Assembly: GCA_009778715.1 (NCBI GenBank)
Contig: WRFR01000007.1
Coordinates: forward strand, 1 to 59,003
Length of the DNA stretch: 59,003 bases
Source of the DNA: Coriobacteriia bacterium
GTDB lineage: Bacteria; Actinomycetota; Coriobacteriia; WRKU01; WQUG01
Reading direction: 5' to 3'
Shown here: positions 51,002 through 59,003 of the stretch, one piece after another
Position numbering within the stretch: position 1 is the stretch's first letter
How the letters are laid out: the number at the start of each line of letters is the position of its first letter
Made by a program: the position numbers and the translations under genes
The notes under the pieces: model-generated
Seen by the model: the letters and a program-made list of their open reading frames with translations, nothing else
Database searches by the model: none
What the model was told of the DNA's origin: nothing

Positions 51002-52219
51002 TTACTTGCCTCCAGAAAGCCGATACAGCTCATCGACGGTGACGAACGTGTAGCCCTGCTTTTTCAAGGCTGCGATGATCTTTGGGAGCGCTGCGACGGT
51101 CTGGCTCCGGTCGCCACCACCATCGTGCATGAGGATGATGGCCCCCGGACGGGCGCCACTGACGACGCGTGAAACGATCTTGTCTACACCCGGGCGCCTC
51201 CAGTCATTAGGATCGACCGTCCAGTAGGCAAGGCGGAAATTCCGGGAGGTGAGCTGGCCGTCGATCGTCAGCGTCGAAGCCCCATAGGGCAGACGGAACC
51301 ACTGCGTAGCCTGGCCAGTAGCCGCTTTGTAAGCGGCTTGTGAATCACTCAATTGCCCGCTGATCTGGCTTGTGCTCAGTTTGGTGAAATCCTTGTGATC
51401 CCAGCTGTGCAAGCCCACCAGGTTCCCACCACTCACAACAGCCCTTGTCAACGCTGGATAACGTTTGATATTGATACCCAACTCAAAGAAGGTGGCTTTG
51501 ACATTCTCTTTTTTCAGCGTCGCAACGATCGCCTGTGTCTCGCCATCGTTGGGACCATCATCAAAAGTCAGCGCGACCGCGCGCGCTTTGATTCCGGTAG
51601 TCGTAAAGGCCTGCAGGCGGGTATCGATCGCAGAGGTAGCTTCTTTCGAGGACAGCACCTTGCCCGTCACGGTATCGATCGTTTCCAGCACCGTCCCCGG
51701 CCTGCCCGCGCGCAGAAGGCTGATCAGGCGACCATTGCCCCCTTGAAGGCTTACCTTTGGCGCAATGGCCACCGACTTCTGTGCAGTCGGATGGATGACG
51801 TCGGCCCCGCGCGCCAGTTTAATGGCATTACCGCCAAACCTGATCCGCTCACCACTATGCAGGGGGTGCCCGTCAACGGTGATCACGGCTGGTTTTCCCC
51901 CACGGGGATCAAGCACTTGACCGGTATCGACCTTCAGTTTTCCCTGGTATGAAGCCAGGCCAAAGGTATCATCTAAAAATGTATGGATCTTAGTTCCTGA
52001 ATCGACCTTATAAGGCCGGCTATTGACGGTCACAGAGACCGGCAGGTGAAACCACACGGGCACCCAGACATAGGCGCCGTACGCTGCCATCGCCAGGACC
52101 ACGGCGACGCCAATCAAAAGAAATGGCACCCATCGCCTGTGCGCTGGGTGAGGACTCTTCCTCATCACGATCCGGCGTGGCTCTGGAGCGCCTTTATGTT
52201 GATGCGCCTCAGGTGTCAT
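51002..52219 (-). CDS. Membrane-anchored polysaccharide deacetylase (NodB domain)
   Basis: The product is 405 residues from the ATG at 52219 (TGAGG upstream; it overlaps the PRC gene by 11 bp). One N-terminal helix (about 32-52; VPFLLIGVAVVLAMAAYGAY) precedes a beta-rich domain with SVTVNSRPYKVDSGTKIHTF, then the NodB domain (from about 215): motif 1 ALTFDDGPND, motif 2 NLVGLHSWDHKDF (metal His pair), motif 3 WFRLPYGAS, and later WTVDPNDWRRPGVD and ILMHDGGGDRSQTV. All catalytic motifs are there. It probably removes acetyl groups from peptidoglycan or another wall sugar outside the cell. Confidence 0.92.
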   Translation of the reverse strand: MTPEAHQHKGAPEPRRIVMRKSPHPAHRRWVPFLLIGVAVVLAMAAYGAYVWVPVWFHLPVSVTVNSRPYKVDSGTKIHTFLDDTFGLASYQGKLKVDTGQVLDPRGGKPAVITVDGHPLHSGERIRFGGNAIKLARGADVIHPTAQKSVAIAPKVSLQGGNGRLISLLRAGRPGTVLETIDTVTGKVLSSKEATSAIDTRLQAFTTTGIKARAVALTFDDGPNDGETQAIVATLKKENVKATFFELGINIKRYPALTRAVVSGGNLVGLHSWDHKDFTKLSTSQISGQLSDSQAAYKAATGQATQWFRLPYGASTLTIDGQLTSRNFRLAYWTVDPNDWRRPGVDKIVSRVVSGARPGAIILMHDGGGDRSQTVAALPKIIAALKKQGYTFVTVDELYRLSGGK

Positions 52220-53114
52220 CGTCAGCCTCATTGAGCCCTTGCTGGTAACCCTCGGAGAACCCGCTCAGCATCTCCTGGGCACGCTTCTTCGCGGCCTTGG
52301 CGGTATCGCTCTGTATCGCTTTCTTGGCAGTCTGCTGGGTCCCCGCGATCACTTTCACGGTCGCGTTCGTCATTGATTCGCCCGCCTGGGCCGCTATCGG
52401 ACGGCCTTTGGCGCCCCAGACAGTCGAGGCTGCGTTTACAACATGGCCGGCGACAGCTCCCGCCGCCACCGCCGCCTTCTCTGCCGCGATGTTTGCTTTG
52501 CCGGAAATCGTGCCGACCAGCGATGCCAGCCCTCCCGCGTAGCCACAGGCCATCGATGCGTTATCGACCAGCAATACATGCGGCACATCGTCTCGCTGCG
52601 CCTCAACAAACTCGCGCACATAACTCGCGGGGAGCGTCCGCTTGCCCAAAGTAGCATCACTTGCCGTACCCGCGCTCACTTCAAGGCCACCCAGACGACC
52701 GTCTGTCCAGCGGATCAACGCATCGCTGACCTTGCCCAGACGCTCAAGGTCGGTCGTATAGACCGGCATCCCATAGAAGATGACCGTACGATCCCAGCTG
52801 AAGCTGCGGTCAGCACCGGCCGGTGGTTGCCCCGCCTTTGCGCCCGGCGCAAGGGTGAAGACGTGATTTCCTTCTCCATCGATTGTCGCGACCAACGCTT
52901 CGCGCGCCAGGTAGCGGTGCTTGTAGCGGCGCGGCAAGATCGGCCCGGGCCAGGAACGCTTGACCGAGAACCCTACCGCGTAGAGTCCCTCAAGATCGAA
53001 GAGCACGTCATCGACCTTCCCGAGAAGTTTGATCTTGCCATTGGGCTTTTCAAACAGAACGGGCGTACGATAGATCTCCCGAAGAGAGATCTGTGGCGCA
53101 GGCGTTACAGGCAT
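52209..53114 (-). CDS. PRC-barrel domain protein
   Basis: The product has 301 residues. Two PRC-barrel-like units are seen: SLREIYRTPVLFEKPNGKIK with KVDDVLFDLEGLYAVGF, and FYGMPVYTTDLERLGKVSDA with RWTDGRLGGLEVSAG. The C-terminal third is Ala-rich and helical (AAEKAAVAAGAVAGHVVNAA; AKAAKKRAQEMLSGFSEGYQ). PRC barrels bind RNA or protein partners; no specific role can be given. It precedes the deacetylase and metA and follows the YtxH gene. Confidence 0.8.
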   Translation of the reverse strand: MPVTPAPQISLREIYRTPVLFEKPNGKIKLLGKVDDVLFDLEGLYAVGFSVKRSWPGPILPRRYKHRYLAREALVATIDGEGNHVFTLAPGAKAGQPPAGADRSFSWDRTVIFYGMPVYTTDLERLGKVSDALIRWTDGRLGGLEVSAGTASDATLGKRTLPASYVREFVEAQRDDVPHVLLVDNASMACGYAGGLASLVGTISGKANIAAEKAAVAAGAVAGHVVNAASTVWGAKGRPIAAQAGESMTNATVKVIAGTQQTAKKAIQSDTAKAAKKRAQEMLSGFSEGYQQGLNEADDDT

Positions 53115-53180
53115 CGCGTGAAAATCCGGTTATCTGAGGGCGCGTTGCGCGTTGGCAGCGCGACTCTTGCAAAGCGGCGT

Positions 53181-53585
53181 TTACTGAGCGGCGTCTGCGG
53201 CTGGAGCTGGCGGCGCAGGCGGCTCTTCATCAGCGCTCGCAACTTTCGCCACTTTTTCACCAGCAGCCTGCAGCCCATCAGCAGCCGTACCCGCTGCGGA
53301 AGTCACCGCGGCGTTGAGGCGCGCGCGCGCGATCTCGATCTTCTCGCGGATCTGCGTATTGGCCACGCCCGCACGATCACTGGCGGTCGAATAGAGCTCA
53401 ACAGCCTTATCCTTGCCGGTTTCATAGATATCGCCGGCGTTGTTGATATAATCTTTGGCCTTCTCTGAAAGGAATTCGCGGGTCTCCTTGCCCGGCTTAG
53501 GCGCGAACAGCAAACCAGCCGCCCCGCCGATCAGGGCGCCCAGTACGAAACCACCAAGCCCAAATCCTGCACTCTCTTTTGACAT
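53181..53585 (-). CDS. YtxH-domain small membrane-associated protein
   Basis: The product is 134 residues from the ATG at 53585 (TAGGAGGTATAAAG upstream). The YtxH signature is a Gly/Ala-rich membrane segment followed by a basic motif: FGLGGFVLGALIGGAAGLLF then APKPGKETREFLSEKAKDYI. A long amphipathic helical region follows and the tail is Pro/Ala-rich. Such proteins are linked to general stress responses. A TATAAT on the minus strand lies at 53641-53646. Confidence 0.85.
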   Translation of the reverse strand: MSKESAGFGLGGFVLGALIGGAAGLLFAPKPGKETREFLSEKAKDYINNAGDIYETGKDKAVELYSTASDRAGVANTQIREKIEIARARLNAAVTSAAGTAADGLQAAGEKVAKVASADEEPPAPPAPAADAAQ

Positions 53586-53640
53586 CTTTATACCTCCTAT
53601 ATGGTTGATTGTCATTTATCGTCTTTTAACGCTTCTTTCT

Positions 53641-53646
53641 ATTATA
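53641..53646 (-). promoter_or_regulatory. Probable -10 of the YtxH gene
   Basis: A perfect minus-strand TATAAT lies 56 bases before the YtxH start and just before the stop of the upstream gene. No -35 is recognisable. Confidence 0.4.
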
Positions 53647-53647
53647 C

Positions 53648-54097
53648 CTACAGTTCCTGGCTCCCCAGCAGGAGCAATGCTTTCTCTATACAATCTTCAG
53701 CTTGAGCGACATTCACCCAGCCACTCACCTTGATACGATAGCGCCGAGGGGCTTCGTCGAGGTTCGTTGCACCCTGTATCTGGCAACGCGGACACCCGCT
53801 GGTCGCCAGAAGCTCGATGAGCACATGTTCGAGCAGGTGAGCGACCTCAGTATGGCGCGCTTCATCAAAAAAACTCCGGTGCCGCCCATTGTCACAACGA
53901 TGGCGCCGCAAACCGGGCAGCGCTTCAAAGAGCGATGTGACATCGACATTAAGCTCGTCTGTCATAGTTGGCGCCATTGGCTGTGGCTCGTAGTAGAGGC
54001 GTAGCGTGTTGCCGGAATAGGAGTGGAGCGTGACCACCGCAAGGCGCGACGTCCAGCGTCGGGGGGATCGTAGCGCCGCTGTTTGCGGGGCGCTCAT
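53648..54097 (-). CDS. Small protein resembling the cyanophycin-synthetase N-terminal domain
   Basis: The product has 149 residues. The stretch LFEALPGLRRHRCDNGRHRS followed by FFDEARHTEVAHLLEHVLIE and LLATSGCPRCQIQGATNLDE is like the N-terminal, non-catalytic domain of cyanophycin synthetases (LPGL..H.C ... HLVEHVALEL). No ATP-grasp or ligase domain accompanies it. The rest is SGWVNVAQAEDCIEKALLLL. The match is by eye and unproven; no function is assigned. It lies 20 bp downstream of the DPBB protein gene. Confidence 0.6.
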   Translation of the reverse strand: MSAPQTAALRSPRRWTSRLAVVTLHSYSGNTLRLYYEPQPMAPTMTDELNVDVTSLFEALPGLRRHRCDNGRHRSFFDEARHTEVAHLLEHVLIELLATSGCPRCQIQGATNLDEAPRRYRIKVSGWVNVAQAEDCIEKALLLLGSQEL

Positions 54098-54117
54098 GAG
54101 CTCATCTCGTCCCTGCC

Positions 54118-54894
54118 TTAACGAACAATTGCCCAGCGGATGGTCTGCACGCCAGAAAAGCCCAGAGCCTTGGCCAGACCTGCGGACAGGTCGAAGTCAC
54201 GCCCCGCCACATACGGCCCGCGGTCCTTGACCGGAGCAATGACCGTGCGCCCACCATAGCTGATCGCAACTTTCGTGCCAAGAGGAAGCGTTTTATTGGC
54301 GACCAGGATGATCGTGTCGTTATAGGTAGTTCCATCCGCTGTATGGTGGTCAAAGAAACCCGGCCCATACCAGCTGGCTTTCGCTGTCTGCCAGCCCGTG
54401 ATGGCGGCGACCTGCGCCGGCGTCAGGTAATCAACGCCGCCGACCAAAGAAGAATCCCCCGGCTGCCCAACCCCGAAGAGCATCGCAGAGAGGTCGCCTT
54501 GTCCCAACAGCGCCGTTTGCGCGTCTTTTTGCTGCTGCGCCAATTGCTGCTGGATCTGCGCATAGTCGCGATTGGGAGCTTGCCCGACCGCTGTGCGCAA
54601 CACCGGGGTGTCCAGGCTCCGCAAGAAAGTATAGCCTGCCACGCGAGCCTCGCCGAGCGCAGCCTCATCAGGCGCCGTCGCACTCGTGACTGGCAGGAAG
54701 TTTTGCAAGTTGAACCGTTGCTCTGTTGAAAGTGGGGCTGAGAGACGACGCGTATGGCCAGCGCGCAATCCCAGCAGGCCGCTGGAGGGCGCAGGGGTCA
54801 CGGCGCCAGCAAGGGGAACCGACACCGCAAAAAGCAAGGCCGCCGCACCAAGAAGCGCCAGCGACCGGCCGCAGAAATAATCAGTTCTCATCAT
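54118..54894 (-). CDS. Secreted RlpA-like double-psi beta-barrel protein
   Basis: The product is 258 residues from tandem ATGs at 54894/54891, overlapping the end of the CNNM gene. A signal peptide is evident (SLALLGAAALLFAVSVPLAG). A helical region with Gln-rich QIQQQLAQQQKDAQTALLGQ (about 105-140) follows, and the C-terminal DPBB domain has KASWYGPGFFDHHTADGTTY, NKTLPLGTKVAISYGGRTVI and PVKDRGPYVAGRDFDLSAGL. In RlpA proteins this domain binds or cleaves denuded peptidoglycan; here it is placed outside the membrane without a lipobox. Confidence 0.88.
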   Translation of the reverse strand: MMRTDYFCGRSLALLGAAALLFAVSVPLAGAVTPAPSSGLLGLRAGHTRRLSAPLSTEQRFNLQNFLPVTSATAPDEAALGEARVAGYTFLRSLDTPVLRTAVGQAPNRDYAQIQQQLAQQQKDAQTALLGQGDLSAMLFGVGQPGDSSLVGGVDYLTPAQVAAITGWQTAKASWYGPGFFDHHTADGTTYNDTIILVANKTLPLGTKVAISYGGRTVIAPVKDRGPYVAGRDFDLSAGLAKALGFSGVQTIRWAIVR

Positions 54895-56227
54895 CAACAC
54901 CGGCCTCGTCGTCACAGGCGTCCTCACCGGCATCCGGCTCCAGCTTCTTGACCTGAATGCGGCTGATGCGCCGCCTGCGCATGGCGATCACGGTAAAACG
55001 GTAGCCCTCATGCTCAAGCTGCTCCCCAACGTGCGGGATATGGTCCAGCATGTCCAGCAGCCAGCCGGCGATCGTATCATACTCGTCGCTTTCTTCCAGG
55101 GGAAAGCCCAGATCCTCAATGGCGTCAGAGACGTCGAAATCGCCGGGCACGAGCCACTCGTCCGGGCCGACCTCGCGGATCTGCACCGTGTCGCGATCGA
55201 ACTCATCGTCGAACTCGCCCACGATCTCTTCTGCGATATCTTCCATCGTCACCATGCCGGACGTGCCGCCGTACTCGTCGACCACCACCGCCAGCTGGTA
55301 GTGATGCTGCTGCATTTCTTTGAGCAGCGCAATGAGGTCCTTGGTCTCAGGGACAAACACCGGCTCGTGCAGATAGGCGGCGATCGAATCATTGCCGCGC
55401 TCATTTGAGAGCGGCAGGACCAGGTCTTTGAGCACGAGGATACCGATCACCTTGTCGAAGTCCTCATGAAAGACCGGCGCGCGGGAAAATCCCGTGGCGT
55501 GCAGGTATTCCGCCGCCTCGCGCACGGTTTGTGTGTCCTCAACAAACATCATGTCGACACGCGGGACCATGACCTCGCGCACGACCGTATCACCAAAGTC
55601 GAAGATCTCATTGATCATGCGTTTTTCTTCGTCTTCGAGCGTGTCCTGCTCAGCGACCATCAGCTGGATCTCTTCCTCGCTGACGCCGGACGCCTCGTCC
55701 TCCGGCTTGATGCCAAAGAGGCGGCTGACCACGTTGGTACTTGCCGTCAGCAGCCACACGACCGGACGCGCTGCCGCCGCCAGGAATGCGACCGGGCGCG
55801 ACACCGCGCTGGCAACCCCGTCAGCGCGCTGCAAGCCCAGGCGCTTGGGTACCAGCTCGCCAAGCACCAGGTTGAGGTAGGCGATGACCAGTGTGACTAA
55901 GACCAACGCCAGGCCGCTCGCGATGCGCGAGAGCGGGGCCCATCCCAGGCTGACAAACCAGTTCTTCAGGGGCGTGGCAAGCGCCACAGCCGCGGTTGCG
56001 GACGCCAGCATCCCGACCAGCGTGATCGCAGTCTGGATGGTCGCCAGAAGCCGGGTCGGGTCTTCGGTGAGCTTAAGGGCTGCCGCCGCGCCCTGCTTGC
56101 CGTCTTCAGAAAGCTGTTGCAGGCGCGATCTGCGCGCAGAGATAAGCGCGATCTCGGCTGCCGCGAAGTAGCCGTTGATCACAACCAGAACAATGATGAA
56201 GATGATCTCTGCGACAGGGCCCTTCAT
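54881..56227 (-). CDS. CNNM/CorC-type membrane protein with CBS pair
   Basis: The product has 448 residues. The DUF21/CNNM part has four membrane segments (start EIIFIIVLVVINGYFAAAEI with ALISARRSRLQQL), followed by two CBS domains (MVPRVDMMFVEDTQTVREAA; YLHEPVFVPETKDLIALLKE) and the CorC_HlyC domain (LAVVVDEYGGTSGMVTMEDI with EEIVGEFDDEFD). Often annotated as hemolysin; metal-ion (Mg/Co) export is the better-supported role of the family. The C-terminus is acidic. It starts 3 bp after the small membrane protein gene. Confidence 0.93.
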   Translation of the reverse strand: MKGPVAEIIFIIVLVVINGYFAAAEIALISARRSRLQQLSEDGKQGAAAALKLTEDPTRLLATIQTAITLVGMLASATAAVALATPLKNWFVSLGWAPLSRIASGLALVLVTLVIAYLNLVLGELVPKRLGLQRADGVASAVSRPVAFLAAAARPVVWLLTASTNVVSRLFGIKPEDEASGVSEEEIQLMVAEQDTLEDEEKRMINEIFDFGDTVVREVMVPRVDMMFVEDTQTVREAAEYLHATGFSRAPVFHEDFDKVIGILVLKDLVLPLSNERGNDSIAAYLHEPVFVPETKDLIALLKEMQQHHYQLAVVVDEYGGTSGMVTMEDIAEEIVGEFDDEFDRDTVQIREVGPDEWLVPGDFDVSDAIEDLGFPLEESDEYDTIAGWLLDMLDHIPHVGEQLEHEGYRFTVIAMRRRRISRIQVKKLEPDAGEDACDDEAGVDDEN

Positions 56228-56230
56228 AGG

Positions 56231-56671
56231 CTAGAGCGTCTGACCTTCCTCTGGCAAAGGAGCAGGAGGAGCGACTGGCTCAGGGGGCACATCCTGCGGA
56301 ACAGCTGGAGCAGGAGGAGCCGGAACAACCGGAGCAGGCGCCGGTTCAGGCGCTGCCGGTTGATCAGGCATAAATGTCCCCTCACCAAAACCAGGCAACA
56401 CGCATCGCACGGCTGACTCATCTTGCTTCTTCTTTGCTGGCCACGTATCAAACGCCAGGATACACAGACAAATCAGCGTGCCAAAACCAGGAATCAGGGA
56501 CAGCAATCCCAGCCAGCCGCTATAGCCAGCCCGATGAAAAATACGATAGAACAACACGACAAAAAACGCCGCGATAAGCAGTACGAACAGCACTGAAAAA
56601 AGGACTGCTCCCAAAGCGTTCGCCAGGTCAGCTGACGTGAGTCCTCCAGTTAAGTAAGTGTAGTTTCCCAT
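56231..56671 (-). CDS. Small membrane protein with Pro-rich tail
   Basis: The product has 146 residues with GGAGGCGATC upstream. Two or three hydrophobic segments (ALGAVLFSVLFVLLIAAFFV; WLGLLSLIPGFGTLICLCIL) surround YRIFHRAGYSGWLGL, a phrase seen in many small actinobacterial membrane proteins. The C-terminal 45 residues are Pro/Ala-rich (PAAPEPAPAPVVPAPPAPAV). It is coupled to the CNNM gene. Function unknown. Confidence 0.75.
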   Translation of the reverse strand: MGNYTYLTGGLTSADLANALGAVLFSVLFVLLIAAFFVVLFYRIFHRAGYSGWLGLLSLIPGFGTLICLCILAFDTWPAKKKQDESAVRCVLPGFGEGTFMPDQPAAPEPAPAPVVPAPPAPAVPQDVPPEPVAPPAPLPEEGQTL

Positions 56672-56854
56672 GATCGCCTCCCGTACCGCCGTACTTCATG
56701 CAGTACTAATGATACATATGTTAGCAGGAGCCTCTACCGTTACAGCAAAACGTCATAGAGATGCGAAATTACCCGATTGAGTATTGCACCTGAGTTGGCC
56801 CACGAGTCCACGCATCGGGAACATAGGTCTACACTTTCAGGAACGCTAACAAAT

Positions 56855-57949
56855 TTACTGCTGCTTACGAAGATAAGTTCGCAGTAAAGGAAGCGAGAAC
56901 TGAAGTTTCCCCCTTCCGTAGGGCTCAATAATTCCTTGCTTGATCAAGCGCAAGCGGTACTGACCCGCCTTCGCCGAACTAATCTGCATACGGCTTGCGA
57001 CATCACTGAGGCGGCTCACTGTATCGTCCTGAGCCATCGCCATCACAAAAGCAAGATCTGTATCTGACAGCTCTTTAACCGTCGTCTCAAGGATCATCTG
57101 ATCCATGGCCTCCTCAGAGCTTCGTATCCCTGCCTTGACGTTTTGCATGGATATCTCATTTTCATCAGGCGACTGTCTCCAGATGTGATAGCCGACCAGC
57201 TGTATGAGGAAGGGAAAACCTTCGGTAAAGCGTGCGGCCTTTTCAAGCGCTTGACCTGAGATAGTTCTGCCAGATGCCTCGATGGTCTTTTCCATAGTGG
57301 TTTTGACGTCTTCTTGAAGAACCCTCTCAAGTTTATGCTGAAACGCTCTTCTAATAAACGAAATTGTATCGTCAGTAAACATCTGCAGCACCTTGCCCGG
57401 TAATCCAGCCATAAGTAAGGCGACATTACGTTTTTCGCGAACAAAGTGTTGGTAGCTTGAGACCAAGACGATCATATCTTCAAATCGTGCGTCGACCTCA
57501 TCAACTGTTATAAGCAGGCCTATATCGCGAGCGTTGAGCTCTTCAAGGATCTCTGTCATTTGCATACGCCAGCTCTGTTCTGGCTGCTGCACAAGTGCCG
57601 TGTCGATCCCAACCCCAAAAGCACTAAGACCTGTGAGTTTCTGTTTTGTCTTGTAGGGTAAATAATTAGAGCCATTTTTTGCTGCCTGTTCGATAATACT
57701 TTCCAGCATTCCCTTTACCGCTGTGACGTTAGCTGAAATCCAGCCGATCTGTTCTGCTTCCTCAGCGATCCTTGACAGGAGAACAGTCTTGCCGCTCCCC
57801 CTCGGACCAATGATCACAGAAGAGCGATTGGGATCCCCTGGCCCGTTCTTAAGACCTTGCAATATCTCATGTATGATATGTTCGCGTCCTGCAAAGAAGA
57901 GAGGTTCGCTCCCGAAGGCAGGGGTAAACGGATTGCGTGTGCTGTTCAT
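56855..57949 (-). CDS. AAA ATPase with C-terminal winged helix (ORC1-like)
   Basis: The product has 364 residues. Walker A is IGPRGSGKT near 47-55, Walker B is LLITVDEVD near 145-153, and sensor-type arginines follow. The C-terminal end is a winged helix (VSRLSDVASRMQISSAKAGQ, YRLRLIKQGIIEPYGRGKLQ). It opens MNSTRNPFTPAFGSEPLFFAG, usual for a family of stand-alone STAND/ORC1-like ATPases common near mobile genes. The cell role is unknown. It lies between the membrane protein and HigBA. Confidence 0.87.
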   Translation of the reverse strand: MNSTRNPFTPAFGSEPLFFAGREHIIHEILQGLKNGPGDPNRSSVIIGPRGSGKTVLLSRIAEEAEQIGWISANVTAVKGMLESIIEQAAKNGSNYLPYKTKQKLTGLSAFGVGIDTALVQQPEQSWRMQMTEILEELNARDIGLLITVDEVDARFEDMIVLVSSYQHFVREKRNVALLMAGLPGKVLQMFTDDTISFIRRAFQHKLERVLQEDVKTTMEKTIEASGRTISGQALEKAARFTEGFPFLIQLVGYHIWRQSPDENEISMQNVKAGIRSSEEAMDQMILETTVKELSDTDLAFVMAMAQDDTVSRLSDVASRMQISSAKAGQYRLRLIKQGIIEPYGRGKLQFSLPLLRTYLRKQQ

Positions 57950-58068
57950 AACGCTCCTTGGTGTATGCGATAATGCTGAGCCCTCAGCTCATGTTCTGTC
58001 GTCGATTATAACATGAGCAAGTATTAGCAAGTATTCTTTAGCATTAGCAAGTATTCTTTAGCATTTGC

Positions 58069-58386
58069 CTACAGGGATACCATAATTGCAGCAATCTTTT
58101 GCCACGGCGTGATTTTTGCAAGCTCGCCTGCTAGCTTTTCGTGGGTGATCTCAGTATCATAAGCAGCCTGTGCCCGCAGCCAATATCCTTCAGAAAGTCC
58201 GAAGAAGCGAGCCAGTCGCAAGTCGGTATCTGCCGTAATGGAACGCTTACCAGCAACGATCTCTCCGATACGCTGCGCCGGTACGCCAATCTCTTTTGCA
58301 AGGCGGTACTTGGTAATGCCCAGAGGAACCAGGAACTCCTCGTTTAAGAGCTCCCCCGGACTAATTGGATTCAACTTTTTGGCCAT
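58069..58386 (-). CDS. higA: HigA-family antitoxin (XRE helix-turn-helix)
   Basis: The product is 105 residues from the ATG at 58386 (GAGGTGAAAGGT upstream). HigA signatures: LNPISPGELLNEEFLVPLGI, TKYRLAKEIGVPAQRIGEIV with GKRSITADTDLRLARFFGLS and EGYWLRAQAAYD. It lies 10 bp downstream of higB, in the toxin-first order characteristic of hig loci. It should repress the promoter at 58.7 kb. Confidence 0.93.
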   Translation of the reverse strand: MAKKLNPISPGELLNEEFLVPLGITKYRLAKEIGVPAQRIGEIVAGKRSITADTDLRLARFFGLSEGYWLRAQAAYDTEITHEKLAGELAKITPWQKIAAIMVSL

Positions 58387-58396
58387 ACCTTTCACC

Positions 58397-58678
58397 TCAA
58401 TCGTGATAGTCAACGATCTCAACATCATGCGCTTCTGTGCCAGCCCAAGTAAAGCAGACCCGATATTGATCATTAATACGGATACTGTACTGCCCTTTTC
58501 GCTTACCTTCAAGTCCTTCCAAGCGGTTCCCTGGTGGCACTTTCAGATCGGCAAGACAAGAAGCAATCTCAAGTTGACGTAGCTTCCTCCTGGCTACCGA
58601 CTCAAACGCCTGAAAGCGCTTCACGCGGTATCCACACGCCAGCGTTTCAGTATCTTTATCAGCGAAGGAAGCTATCAT
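58397..58678 (-). CDS. higB: HigB-family mRNA interferase toxin
   Basis: The product has 93 residues. It begins MIASFADKDTETLACGYRVK, matches HigB through RRKLRQLEIASCLADLKVPP, GNRLEGLEGKRKGQYSIRIN and QYRVCFTW, and ends with VEIVDYHD, as RelE-fold HigB proteins do. It should cut ribosome-bound mRNA and be held by HigA. Confidence 0.93.
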   Translation of the reverse strand: MIASFADKDTETLACGYRVKRFQAFESVARRKLRQLEIASCLADLKVPPGNRLEGLEGKRKGQYSIRINDQYRVCFTWAGTEAHDVEIVDYHD

Positions 58679-58682
58679 GTAT

Positions 58683-58723
58683 CAATAATAACGTGTTGCA
58701 ATAATAACGTCAAGCGTTATTAT
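58683..58723. promoter_or_regulatory. higBA operator with repeated half-sites
   Basis: CAATAATAACGT occurs twice in direct order, 16 bp apart (58683-58694 and 58699-58710). The second copy also forms a perfect inverted repeat with CGTTATTAT (58715-58723) over a 5-base spacer. The group starts 5 bp upstream of the higB ATG. It is the likely HigA binding site. Confidence 0.7.
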
Positions 58724-58982
58724 ATGGTAATAAAAGCAAGGACACCCACCATAAGATTATTCAATTTCCAAGATTTTTATTGCCTTAAACATTATATAGT
58801 TCGCTATAGCATCTCCTACAAGCCCTACCGTAGGTACCCCCTAGCGTAGATATCCCAACAACACAATCGAAAGAATTAGTGGTAGCGTCAAAAAAGTTCT
58901 GTAAAATCAGATAGCCATCGACAAGGATGGCCATTGTCCTTCAAGATTGTTTGTTGTAACGACAATCGAATAAGGAGGAACA
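58724..58982. other. Gene-free interval before the right-edge gene
   Basis: No gene is seen. A short inverted repeat GACAA...TTGTC lies near 58928-58948 and GATTGT...ACAATC near 58954-58977, close to the start of the following gene; they could be operator or leader structures. No reliable -35/-10 pair. Confidence 0.35.
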
Positions 58983-59003
58983 ATGGCCAAGTCAAATGCT
59001 ACC
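58983..59003 (+). CDS. Start of a gene cut by the right edge
   Basis: An ATG at 58983 follows the near-perfect SD AAGGAGGAACA, and seven codons are visible (MAKSNAT) before the window ends. The strong SD makes a real start likely; the product cannot be identified from seven residues. Confidence 0.7.

Overview
The window looks like the chromosome of a Gram-positive-type, moderately GC-rich anaerobe, most likely a member of the Coriobacteriia (Actinomycetota). This rests on a combination of traits rather than a marker gene: a multi-membrane-helix LuxR regulator of the kind common in Coriobacteriia, BspA-like and RHS/YD surface proteins, a veg-ispE pair, a small alarmone synthetase and cytoplasm-anchored lipoproteins with no outer-membrane genes. 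The taxonomic call is inference. Almost all genes are on the minus strand; plus-strand genes are an AbrB/PIN toxin-antitoxin pair, a CPBP protease, a NUDIX hydrolase, tRNA-Ser and a gene that starts at the right edge.

Layout. 1-4.4 kb: a BspA/DUF285 repeat surface protein (cut by the left edge) and an ECF sigma factor. 4.7-8.6 kb: a MacAB-like export operon (adaptor, ATPase, permease) followed by a 117-bp inverted-repeat element. 8.8-11.0 kb: a DUF4143 ATPase and an AbrB/PIN toxin-antitoxin pair. 11.2-23.5 kb: a membrane-bound LuxR regulator, three near-identical palindromic operators, a 3,123-residue RHS/YD surface protein and an M16 peptidase, which read as one regulated module. 23.6-31.7 kb: envelope and lipid housekeeping genes (alr, nnr, acpS with a Phd/PIN module directly upstream; glmS, a MobA-like nucleotidyltransferase, ispE, veg). 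31.9-36.4 kb: amidohydrolase, RelBE, tRNA-Arg(ACG), a two-component system and a small alarmone synthetase with an apparent CTG start. 36.6-43.2 kb: two surface or membrane proteins, serS with a divergent tRNA-Ser(CGA), CPBP protease, NUDIX hydrolase and a DUF1028 protein. 43.2-49.0 kb: a complete oligopeptide/dipeptide/nickel ABC transporter operon. 49.1-56.7 kb: MetA, a polysaccharide deacetylase, PRC-barrel and YtxH proteins, a DPBB (RlpA-like) protein and a CNNM/CorC-type protein. 56.9-58.7 kb: an AAA ATPase and HigBA; a further gene begins at 58,983.

Two features cut across the gene list. First, a dispersed family of short palindromes with TGACA...TGTCA ends and different but internally complementary cores occurs at least eight times, once inside the ispE reading frame. 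Second, four toxin-antitoxin modules of different families occur in 59 kb, each with a recognisable palindrome in or near its promoter. The most system-like region is the LuxR / triple operator / RHS / M16 locus. Coordinates were counted by eye from the sequence; start codons were chosen from visible Shine-Dalgarno (SD) sequences and gene overlaps, and no database search was possible.
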